Origin: Bombardia bombarda
Taxonomy: Eukaryota; Ascomycota; Sordariomycetes; Sordariales; Lasiosphaeriaceae
DNA length: 64,000 bases
Direction: 5' to 3'
Assembly (NCBI GenBank): GCA_030512295.1
Contig: JAULSR010000002.1
Coordinates: forward strand, 9,818,583-9,882,582
This document shows, one piece after another, positions 22,817-33,500 of the stretch; positions within the stretch are counted from its first letter, which is position 1; each line of letters opens with the position of its first letter. The notes under the pieces were generated by a model. It was not told the DNA's origin. It made no database searches and saw nothing but the letters and a program-made list of their open reading frames with translations. The position numbers were made by a program, and so were the translations under genes.

Positions 22817-25800
22817 ATGGAGGAGTCCAACGGGAATCCAAAAGGCGCCAAGTTCGTCAACGGCATCAATGGCAACATCAAGCCGACAATCAACGGCCAC
22901 GCAGTCGGGCCCAGGAGAATCAAGACTGCCAGCGGGCCCGGTCTCGTTGCCCGGAGTTTCAACATTGCGGCCAGGTAAGCAGCATGCATGGCGACGCCAA
23001 TTCACCCGCCTTGTCATTCCGTCTACCATAGAATTGTGCTGACTATCGCGTTCCCAGGCTTCTCACATGGTACTCCATCTTAAGCATCCTCTTTAGATGC
23101 CCCGCCTCACTCGACGCGTGCGACGAGTCCTCTCCGCAAATCTGCAAGCCATACTTTCAGCTGAAGCAGACTGTGACGCCCCATCTCGAGCCCTACTACG
23201 ACACTTATGCGGCGCCGTATGTTGATTTGGTCCGGCCCTACTATAACACCGTCGACCAGGCTGTCATTGCGCCGAGCTGGGGCTATGCAAAGAAGATTGG
23301 CGCTCCCAGGATACACCAGGCCCAGGTCTACAGCCAGGCGCAATGGGAGAAGACCGTCCAACCCCAGATCGTCAAGTACCAGCAACTTGCCAAAACCCAG
23401 TACGACCAGAGTCTCGGCCCCCATGTCAGCCAGCTGTCCACCGCTGTCGGTCCATACTACGAAATTGCTCGGACAAACGCCCTGCAAACCTACCACGAGC
23501 TGCTGCTGCCATCATACGAATATGTCCAGCCCTACGCCACACGCAGCTATCAGGTGGCGTCTGTCTTTACTGCCGGAACCGTTGTCCCGTCGGCTATTTG
23601 GGCCTGGAACAAAACCTACGTCTTTCTTGACGGAACCGTTTGGCCACAACTGAGAGTCATTTATGTAGAGAATGTTGAGCCCCAGCTGGTCAAGATCGGC
23701 CAACGCCTGGGTCGCCACAACAGTGGGAAAAAGACAGTCCCCAAGTCGCCCACCGACGCCTCCGCAAGGTTTGTCTCTGTAGCTTAGCCACGTCCATCGT
23801 CGTCAATCTTGCTAACTGGAACTAGTTCGCTCGCCAAGATCGCATCTTCCTTCACAAAGCCCACAGTGTCGGCCTCTACGTCCGTCGCTTCAACGACATC
23901 ACTCACGAAGCCCTCAGCGAGCGTGACCCGGGAAAATATACAGGCACAGGAGAAGGAGCACGTCGCTCCCGAGTCTGGCAGGACTAGGTCAACGGCGGAG
24001 CAGGTCTCTCCCCCAGAGGTTGATGAGGCACTTGAGAGCGAAGACCCCCACCGCCGTACCGCCCGTGAGACGGTTGCTGCGGATCTCAAGGACTGGCAGG
24101 AGAGATATGCCAAGGCTGCCGATGAGGGAGCTTCCGAAATCGATCAGCGAGTCCAGGAGATCTCCAAGAGGATGATTCGTCGAAATGCAAAGGTCACGGG
24201 CAAGTCGCTCCTTGAGCAGCTGCAGTCCAGCGTTGTGTCGGAGATGGTCACGCTTCGCCGTGATATTCTCCAGGCTGTGAATGCAGTGAGCAAGGAAGAC
24301 ATCGCGCTTGAGAAAGGCAAGGAACAAGTGGTCGCGGCTGTACGTCGCGCGGGTATGGCGGTCAAGGAAAAGGCACAAGATGTGCGCAACTGGCGCGAGA
24401 GCTACGAGGCCGAGATGCAGATGGCCATCACCAAAGCAGCCGAAACCCACTTCGCCATTCTCGAGAACATCAGAGATCTCGCTCTTCAGAAGATTGGCAT
24501 GAAATGGGCATGGATGGATGGCGTCACCTACAAGGACTGGGCCAAGTACCATCTACTCAAGAGCCGGTTTGAGGAATGGAAGGATGATCTGGAGAACCTG
24601 ATCGTAACTCATCCCAGCCTTGAGGCAGCACAGATTGAGGGAGCCAATGTCGAGGACGAGGCCATGGAGATCGCTGCCTCTGCCGCCAAGGAACTTGCAC
24701 GCCTGAAGCAAGTGGCCAGCTGGAAGCTTGTGGCCGGCGATGACACACCCGAGTTTGACAGCACATTGATGCAGCAAGCTGCTGAGGCCGCAGAGTCCGC
24801 CAAGCTCGCTGCTGCGAACATCATCAACAGCGTCGAGGAGTCTGCAGGCGATGTCAAGGAGGCGGTCGTGGAGAAGGTTGAGGAAGGCGTTAGCGTTGCA
24901 ACCGAAGCTGCGATTGAAGCCACAGATGCCGTCAAGAACGCCAAGGATGCAATTGTCGAGCAGGCCGAGAAGGTCGCAGAATCCGTCACAGGGGTCGCCT
25001 CTGTAGCGTCAACTGAGGCTGCGGCACCTCTTGCATCTGAGGTGCTCTCTCATGTTGTTGAGCCTGTTTCCGGGGAGACGTCCACTGCAGATGAGGCCAA
25101 CCCAAAGCATACCAAATCCACCGACAACGCCCGGCCCGATCTTGCCTCTGCCATCATTCTGGAAGAAACACCCATCGTTTCTGGTGACATCAGTGAGTTC
25201 GAGAAAACCGGTCCTGCACCAGTCGAACTGCCTGTCGAGAATGAGGAGCTGGACGAGCCTGAAGTCGCTTCAGAAGATGAGCTACCTACTGCAACCGCGA
25301 CAGCGTCCATCAAGTCTGCTTTCCTCGGCGCCGCAGCACAGTCTGTCCCCACCCGCAAGCCCATCCTAGAAGGTTATGAAGACATCCCCGTTGCGTTCGA
25401 GTCGATGAGGGATGACTTGAAGTCCGCATACTCGGCAGCCATGTCTGGCGCAAACGAGCAATACTCGCATGCGCTCTCTATTGTCTCGGTACAGATCCAC
25501 GGCACACCCCAGCCGATGCATCAGCAGATGTTGGCATCAGTAACCTCTGCATATAGCAACGCCATGGCTTCAGCAAGCTCTCGTATGGACGTGGCCCTGA
25601 AAATGGCTTCGGAGCAATACGCCGGAACCCCGACCACCAAGAACATCTTGCCCACCGCGGTTTCTCTGCCTACCATACCATCTGTTGATTGGGCGTCTGT
25701 TGAGTCCATTGCCTCCCAGAGGCTTCAGGAGGGTCGCGCCTGGGCTGAGGAGCAGTACGAGAGCGCCAAGATTGCTATCGGTCTTGCTACCCCTACACCC

Positions 25801-26811
25801 TCAACGCCGTCGGAACATGTGAGCCAATTGCTGGAAAACGCCAGGTATAACTACTATGCTGGACTTGGTGTAGCCCATGCCAGGTACTCTGACTTCATGG
25901 CTGCTGCATCTTTGGCCTTGAGCTCTGTAACTGCTACACCCACACCCACTGATCTTGCCGGTTCCGCCTCTTCAATTGCGTCCGTCGCCAGTGAATCTGC
26001 CGCCTCGGCAGCATCTGCTGTGGGTGACAATGTCTCTTCAGCTGCCGCCGCCGCGTATGACAATGCGTATGCTGCCGCAGTGGCAGGTTACGACAACGCT
26101 GCGTCCGCTGCGTCTGCCGGATATGACAACGCTGCTTCTATCGCAGACAAGGTTGCAGAGGCTGCTTCGGCTGGGTATGACAACGCTGCATCCGCCGCTT
26201 CCGCTGGATACGAGAACGCCGCCTCTATCGCAGACGAGATTGCCGAATCTGCTTCTTCGGTTGCGTCTGCTGTGGGAGATAATGTGTCTTCGGCCGCCGC
26301 CGCCGGATATGAAAACGTTTCCGCGGCTGCTGCAGCTGGCTACGATGGTGCTGCCTCGGCGGCTGGCAAGGTTGGGGAGTCATGGGATGTCGTCGTCACC
26401 AAGATTAGCATACAGGTCTACGGCGAGCCGACTCCTACACCGTGGTATGCGAGTGTTGCGAGTGTTTACGGCGCCGCCGGAGATGGTGCAGCATCTGTCA
26501 CCAGCGTCGCGGGCTCTTACGCTTCCACTGCTTCTGATGAGGCCTCAAAACAGTATGCTGTAGTCAGCAGCATTTTATCAGAGCTCGTTGTCGGGAAGGA
26601 GCCCACCTTTTCAGAAAGTGTCTTCTCCCGGCTGAGCGCAGCCTATGTAACAGGCGCGTCCTCCGCGTCCAGCCTCGCCAGTGCCGCCCAAGCTTCGGCG
26701 GGATCGGCCGCCGACTTAGCGGGCGATGTTGTTAAGAGCATAGGTGACAAAGTCGCCAGCGCTGCGAGCGAAGCAACCGAGGCAGTTAAACATGCCAAGG
26801 ACGAACTTTGA
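22817..26811 (+). CDS. Long repeat-rich fungal membrane-associated protein (often annotated hoxa13; not a homeobox protein)
   Basis: Exons 22817-22974, 23058-23768 and 23826-26811 (introns of 83 and 57 nt, both phase 2) give 1284 residues. After a basic N-terminus comes a hydrophobic segment (LLTWYSILSILFRC) and CKPYFQLKQ, then helical repeats with recurring PYY/PYV motifs (HLEPYYDTYAAPYVD, GPYYEIA), NVEPQLVKIGQRLGR, a charged coiled-coil region, and a 300-residue Ala/Ser-rich tail with repeats such as AAGYDNAASAAS and IQVYGEPTPTP. From memory, databases carry this fungal family as transcription factor hoxa13, but I see no homeodomain. A role at an organelle membrane is an inference. Splice phases and repeats are consistent, so the model is probably complete. 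Confidence 0.8.
25990..26395 (+). repeat. Degenerate Ala/Ser-rich coding repeats in the hoxa13-type gene
   Basis: Imperfect copies of a unit encoding GY(D/E)NAAS(A/I)AS and of VGDNVSSAAAA recur across about 400 bases. They appear to arise from internal duplication and may vary between strains. Confidence 0.75.
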
Positions 26812-28073
26812 AGACGAGCTCAAGGAAAGTTATGCGCGGTCTGTCTGCGATGGTGCATCTCCTAAATCGTCGATCACTACCACAATGCAGCGAGGAGATA
26901 GACGTGTCCGCCCACCTACGCGCGGATGGATGGATGGATACAAGATATAATGATAATTCCATGTACGGCGTTAAACCCAGCGCAACAATTGAGAATCGAA
27001 GAAAGAATGGAAATGGTGGGCTGGTGGTCGTTGTGCGACTTGCAAAAAACGGTTACTGGGGAGCGTGGCGGATGGGATTTGGATTCTGAGACTTTGGTGT
27101 TTAGCGAACAGTCAATGAGCGACACGAGACGAGATAAGAAAGGATGAGCCAGGATGAGATGGCTTTTCCAACGAGTGGCAGGATGATCAAATCAAAGAGT
27201 GGGAAGATTTTGGTTTCTTTGTGTGTACGACTTAGCTATATACCCACTCACTTAACTTGACACATCTGCCTACTTCCTCTTATCACTGCGTCTTGTCTAT
27301 CACTCATTCTATACTTTTTATTTCTTTCTCTTCTGTTTTCTTTCTTGTTTTCTTGGTATTTTAGTTCGTATATTATCTCATGCGTTGTTTCTTATTGTTT
27401 GTTTAAAGTAGGTACCTTAGTTACGATCAATGAGTTAAAAGGGACCTAAGATACACCTCAAACCGGAATGTTGTAACCTTATGTATTGGTAGCACTACAT
27501 ACGATACCCAGGTACTAATCATCGACATTCTGAAGGTTTCAAAGTTCTGTATTCAGTAAATATTTAAATGTCGATCAAATGAGGGAGAGATTTGATGATG
27601 TTGTTTTTGGTCCTGCATTTATACATGACAGTTACTTCAATATGGGTTTTCTTTTCCGTGATGTACACAGTCCAGATTGCGGTGTATCTATACAAGATAT
27701 TACTAATGGCATTAAAAACTGTACAAATATAAATAAGGTAGAAACCACCCTGGACAATTTCTATGACACAAACCAGTTAGGCGTATTTAAATTCATTGAT
27801 AATTATTTACACGAAAAGTTAAAACCTCCATTTTCTTTTCTATTAATAATAAGTACAATCGAAACGAATCATTAAACCAACCAGCCAGCCAGCTAGCTAA
27901 TCCCCACTATCCTCAATGGTAGGAAGGGTCTCAGTTTATTAAGTCCACCTTTGACATTTGTCCCTTATTGCTTTTAGCTCTATCCAGTCCACAACCCCGT
28001 GTACGGATATATGTGTTCACCCCACCCCATTGTTGCATGTCTAGGTAATCAAGCAGCATTATTGAACTTTTCA
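26812..28073. other. AT-richer intergenic region
   Basis: Between the hoxa13-type gene and the desaturase 3' end. It contains a pyrimidine-rich stretch (27270-27370) and one dubious AT-rich frame listed separately. Confidence 0.5.
27579..27875 (+). CDS. Dubious AT-rich frame of 98 codons
   Basis: An uninterrupted ATG frame beginning MRERFDDVVFGPAF. The product looks ordinary in amino-acid make-up, but codon use is strongly AT-biased, unlike every confident gene here. No domain, signal peptide or neighbour supports it. It could be a chance frame in AT-rich DNA or a relic of foreign DNA. Confidence 0.15.
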   Translation: MRERFDDVVFGPAFIHDSYFNMGFLFRDVHSPDCGVSIQDITNGIKNCTNINKVETTLDNFYDTNQLGVFKFIDNYLHEKLKPPFSFLLIISTIETNH

Positions 28074-29393
28074 TCATAGAGACTTAGGTTCATCTTCTTT
28101 GAGCAACCTTGTTGGCAGCTTTGACCCGGCCGGCGGTAGCTTGTACTTCTTCCTGATTTCTTCCTCAGTAAATGCCCTGGTATGCCTCCTCAGCATCGCC
28201 GCGCGCTCCTCAAGCGTCATAGCGATCTGCTCCTTTCCAATTGGTACTAGGCATTTGGCGAGATGCACGTAATCCTTGGAGAGGAGCTTGATTGTGACCA
28301 TCAAATAGTCAATGTCGTGGAAGACGAGGGCTTGCTGGCGGGCGTACTCGTGCTTGCCCTGCAGGAAGGCGGCAGGGTGGTCGCGCCAGTGACGCAGCGG
28401 GTTGAGATGGTGCGACGTGTGGTAGCCGTCGTTGAAGCAGAGGCGGTTGCTAGCCACGTCGACGAGGGTCACGCTGGAGCGGTAGTCGGAGTCGGGCTCG
28501 TCCTCGTCGACGAAGGCGTGCTGCGCCCAGTTGCCCGTCATAAGTGCGAGCCGCATACCGACGAGAGGGATGACGAAGACGAAGACGGTTGCAGGCTTGC
28601 TGACCAGGTGGTACATGGCAAGAATGAGGACATAGCTGCCCAACTCACAGGCGAGACACTTGAAGCCAAGGGCTGTCTTGTTGGTGCGGAAGAAGTAACG
28701 CGGCAGCTCGAACCAGACGCCGACGAGGAAGCGGCCGACGTAGAGGGCGAAGTGGCGGATGCTGTCGCGCTGGTAGCGGATGGTGCTGCTGAGATCGTTG
28801 GGTCCGTTGCCTTCGACGTGGTGGTGCTTGACATGGTGGAAGTAGTATGAGTTCCATGTATGACCCATGAGCAGATCCATGACATAGGGGAAGAAGTTGT
28901 CAAAGACACCGAAGCGCTTGGCGAGCACGCCGTGGCCATGGATGTGCTGGTGTTTGAGCAGCGTGTAGGGGCCCATGTAGAAGCCCTGCATGGCGATGTG
29001 GCAGAGTGCGTGCAGGTAGGTGAAGTGGAAGTAGAGAAGAATGGCGGACGGGAGTGAAGTTGAGAAGTAGAGGAACAGGTGAGTCAGGAGAACTACATCG
29101 GTCTCGACGCGCACGATGTGGCGGCCCCACGAGACGTAGCTCTCAAACAGGCGCTTCAAGAAGCCGGGAAGGGCGGAGGAGCGGATCTCATCGTTCTCGA
29201 TGGTGGTGAACACCATAGGGTCGAAGCGCGCATCCTTGGGGTCGTTGAAGGCTTTCAGAGTCGAGATGGTTTCCTTCAGAGAGGCCTCATCGTCGGCGGC
29301 GGATGTGGATGTGATCTCGGCGCTCAGTTGCTGCAGGACGAGCCGATCGGCAGTCGTGAGCCGGGCATCGTAGACAACTCCCGACGCTCCCAT
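28074..29393 (-). CDS. Membrane fatty-acid desaturase-family protein
   Basis: A single exon gives 439 residues from an ATG (CATCATGG context). Three histidine clusters match membrane di-iron desaturases: HQHIHGHG (about 148-154), HHVKHHH (186-192) and DGYHTSHH (325-329), with a further His near 292. Hydrophobic stretches around 100-145 and 250-285 would cross the ER membrane. N-terminal residues to about 75 are soluble; no cytochrome b5 domain is seen. The family introduces double bonds or hydroxyl groups into lipid chains with iron and oxygen; the substrate is not predictable. The long spacing and HTW preceding the second box suggest a divergent fungal subgroup rather than the standard delta-9 or delta-12 enzymes. 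Confidence 0.85.
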   Translation of the reverse strand: MGASGVVYDARLTTADRLVLQQLSAEITSTSAADDEASLKETISTLKAFNDPKDARFDPMVFTTIENDEIRSSALPGFLKRLFESYVSWGRHIVRVETDVVLLTHLFLYFSTSLPSAILLYFHFTYLHALCHIAMQGFYMGPYTLLKHQHIHGHGVLAKRFGVFDNFFPYVMDLLMGHTWNSYYFHHVKHHHVEGNGPNDLSSTIRYQRDSIRHFALYVGRFLVGVWFELPRYFFRTNKTALGFKCLACELGSYVLILAMYHLVSKPATVFVFVIPLVGMRLALMTGNWAQHAFVDEDEPDSDYRSSVTLVDVASNRLCFNDGYHTSHHLNPLRHWRDHPAAFLQGKHEYARQQALVFHDIDYLMVTIKLLSKDYVHLAKCLVPIGKEQIAMTLEERAAMLRRHTRAFTEEEIRKKYKLPPAGSKLPTRLLKEDEPKSL

Positions 29394-30533
29394 GATGGAG
29401 TGACCCGGTACGATGGATGGGACGAAAGGAGGGAGGGCGTGGGGGGAAGCGGACGAGATCTAGGTTGAAGGGTCGTCCTGGTGATCTGCGCCCTGCATGA
29501 GTATTAGGTCTGTAGTAGACACCGATACAGAATACCTGTGAGCAATGCAGGAAGAATGGTGGCAGTGGTATATAGTCGGTTGAAAACATGAAGAAAATGG
29601 GGTTGCTAAAGAAGACTATTCCAGGTAAGGTGAGGCAATGTGCGAGTACCTAGTTGGTGTAGCACTCGACAGCAACTGAACGCGTGCGCGGCGTGGCGTG
29701 AGTGAGTGGGTGTGGGTTAGGTTCCATGGGATGCGCTGCAATGACGGGAAGGCAGTGCAGCTTTAGCGGGCAGCATTTGCTGTTGCGTGGGTCTAGGCGC
29801 GACACGAGAGGAGAGCGAGATTTATTCCACGGATACTATTCGGTGCTAGCGTCGTACGCAGAGAGGAGTGGATGATTTGGGGACTTGGGCGAGAGTTATT
29901 TCTTCCTCGAGCGGGTCGCCCCTGACCGGGTGGGGTCTGTAGGTCTGTAAAGTTCCGCAATCGTCTGCGCGGGAACGAGACTTCCAACCTGAGTTCCAAG
30001 TCCAACAGTGGACTGTGCGGTAAAGGTTGGCCCCTGACTTGGCCGCAGGGTTTAGTGCAGAGCTGACGGTAAAGACTAAGTGTTAGCGTACTGAGAAATG
30101 CAATTTCATCTTTAACAGGTGCAACATCTTTAAAAAGGGGGACTGAGATGGAGTGGCATAATGACCCACTGAGGAAAAAAGGTACTTGTGATCCTGTCCT
30201 CGATTGCAAGTGCACGAGTACACGAAAATCTTTGACGCGGGGTTCTGTAAATATTTACCAGATGGAAGATAGAAGACGAGAGACAGGGAATGAGTGATTA
30301 CTCATGGGGAATTAAAGGCGTGGAACGGCAGGGGTTAAACGGTGACAGGGGTACGCAAACATCAGAGAAGGAGAACATGGGATGAATGGCAGTCCGCATT
30401 CGGCCATGCAGTCAAAAGGGGCACCAAAACGTCAAACTTCTCATCCAAGAGAACTTATGCGGTACAGGTGCGTTTGTATATCCAACGCGCGTACACAATC
30501 TAGACTCATAAATATCCAATACCCAGCCAGTCA
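29394..30533. other. Intergenic, desaturase promoter side
   Basis: No recognisable gene or repeat. Confidence 0.5.
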
Positions 30534-33500
30534 TCAAGTGATTCCCCATTGTCCTAGCCCCATAGGAAAACCATGTTCGCTCAAATGCAACTGCTTGATG
30601 TCGCTAGCCAGCTCAACCTCAACGCCTTCGTCATATGAGTTATCGTCGTCGTCGTTGTCATTGTCGCCATCATCATTGTCAATCCCGGACGGCCGCTTAT
30701 ATGAACCTCTCTGGCTCAGCCTCTGATGACCGTCCTTGTCCTCACGTCGTTGCCGCTTCTCCTTTCGTTGGCGTCCAGGTATCATCGCAAGTGCCTCGCT
30801 ACCTTCTTCCTGTAGTTCTTCACGTATTCCGCTGTTAAGTATCGTGCTGGCGCGACTAATATCCGTCACTCTGCTCTCCCTCCGACGCCATTTCTCAGCA
30901 CTGGACACCAGTAATTCGCCCCCAGGCAGTCTTATCTCGACTGCCTCCACCGTTTCTGCGATATCGAGTAGCAGCACGTCCATTGGGCAGATGTATGCCA
31001 CTCTCTTGCGCCCACTCCACGCCAAGATATGTCCGCAGACCTGTCCATGGTCGCGCTCAACCACCCACGCCCCACTGTCCCCGGGGATGCCCATGGACGG
31101 CAGCCGTCTTGACCCGCCTTCGTTGGTGCTTCTGGACGGTGTGCCTGATACCTGATAGGTGTGGCTTGCCGACTTGCGGCCGTAGATCTTGACCAGCGTA
31201 ATAGTCGGCAAGATCACCCCCGTCTGCAAACCACTTGTCCGTGCCATGCATTGCACCTGAAGACCCGGTAAGCTTCTGGCTGGAACGACTGAAGTGGGGT
31301 GGATTGTCGGCGTCGATATGGAAGGTCTATCTGCAGCTCGCTTGGCTCGGGTGTTGGGAGACTGTGCGCAAGGAATCATGTTATCGTCAGGTTTTCGTAT
31401 GTTCCTGAACTCGAAAAGTGCCCAGTCGATCTCGTGCAGCAGCCCATGCTCCATGCGTCTTCGAATGCCGCTAGATGCATATACCTCGCCGAGCCGATAC
31501 GTGTCTATATGATCTTCGTCCTCTGTCTCGGCCGATGGGTAAAACCCGTCGGGAACGTCGTCTAGTGCAGGCTGTGTGACGATATAACCACCCCCACAAC
31601 CAGGTTCGACACCCGGTATGTCACCCTCCTCAGCATACTCTTCATCCTCCTCTTCCCCCTCATCATCAGAAGCCTCGCTGGTAATGGCAGACTCGGAAAA
31701 TGCATCCGAATCCGAGTCGGAGAACTCGCACGCGTAGTCTTCGGCATCGCTGCTGTCAGGATCGGAGTCTGACCTTTGAGAGTGCTGTTGCTGTTGCTGT
31801 TGTTGAGCGGCATACCATGCCGCGAGGTCTGGCACAGCCTCACTCTGAGGTCTGGCCATGCTCCTCGTTGAGTCTTCAGCAGCATCTTTGGTGTCGTGGT
31901 CCCGCTGAATTGGTTCATCAAGCATGTGATGAACTGTCATTCCATACTGCTTATTATCAACCATGATCAGCCCACCGAAACTAACAGCGGGCAGATGGTT
32001 GGAGCCATTCCATGCGCCGATGCTAGCCCCATTTTGGGGTCGTTCCTGGTAATCCGGATTGGCAGCTACGTCTTGGTCAAGATTGCCGCCCTCGGGATTA
32101 GCCATGCTTCGCCCAGCAACATCATTCCGCGAGCGCAGCACTCGGCCGTGGCACACTTTGAGCCTGAAGCCTGTCGTGCCGTCAAATAGAATGCCTAATT
32201 TCTTCTTCAGTATAGCCCGGACTTTGCTCACAGACGTGCACACTACTAATACGGTCGGCTTCGTTCGCTGCGGCGTCTCTCCAATGGATTCGAGCGAGAT
32301 CTCGACAGACTCCGGGTTCTTGCGATAGAAATGGCGAAGCGCCAGGTCGATTTGTGGCATGAGGACCGTGTTCCACTGTTCGACGACATCTTGCGGTAAA
32401 CATATCTGCGAATAAAGGCGCATCTTCACGGGCGGCGGTGCAACGGGGGGCTCGACAGTACCTTTCGATTTTGATGTCAGCATGATCTGGTGCCGTGAAG
32501 AAGCAATGTATTTACCTCGCGTTTGAAGCTGTGGTGGCTCCTCGGTCGTCTGCACGCTGCCCCACGTCTCTGTTCTTCCTAGTGATGGTGTCGGTGGCGC
32601 TGCGCCACGGGACTTGGAGGGACCTGCAAGCGATGTGGTGCTGAGGCGCACGTTGTCGGGCCGTCCCTCGCCTAGGTCATCGCCAAGCCGCTCCTCAAGG
32701 TTGCTTACGCCGTCGAGGATGCAGCACGCCTCCAAGTACCGACTTGCTTTGAGCTGGACGTGATTCACGATCTGTTCGGTGGAATGGGCTCCTGTCATCT
32801 CCTGGTCCACCGCATTCCAGCACGTTTGGACAGCCTTGGTATAGAGCGTGCCACATCTGATCGCAAGCTGTTCAAAGACAGACTCGGGAATTTCAGGTGA
32901 GGCGGTGTCAGGCACAATATTATCGAGCTTGGTCCATAGGCCGATGGAGAGCAACACCATGGCCAGTGAATACAGGTCAAATGTTTTAGAGTCTGGGTTG
33001 GCCGCGAGTGGCGACTGGGCACTATTTCTTGGGTCTAGAGGATGCCTGTACAAGGAAAAAGGGGTCGAGGCATCTTGAGATTGCGGGTCTGAAAAGAGGT
33101 CAAAGGACGAGATCAGGGGTCTCCTGATGTCAACCTCGCCACGGTTCACTTCACTAACCTCAGGGTCGGTCCCCACAGCGTTGCAGAATGATATGTTATC
33201 ATCCAAAAGATTGCCATGGGTGATGCCCCTGGCGTGCATGTCAAAGACTGTGTTGGCCAGATTTGAGGCAAGTCGAAACTTTGCCTCCAACTTGGGCTCA
33301 AAGTCCGGGCGCGCGAGTAGATCGGCCAAGGAGCACAAGTTATAGAGAGGATTCTGGGTGAGATGTTCGAACGAGACGGGATTAAAAGTCCGAGGGAATC
33401 TGTAGACCAGGCCGAACCGAGAGTTCTCCATGTCCTCGAAATAGCCCAACAGTCGAGGCAAGCCAGTCCAGGACCCCGGGGACCGTTGTGGTTCGGTTTG

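Noticed and set aside
28263..28850. Plus-strand frame opposite the desaturase
   Set aside because: Val/Glu/Ala-rich shadow of a GC-rich gene; the histidine boxes on the minus strand decide.
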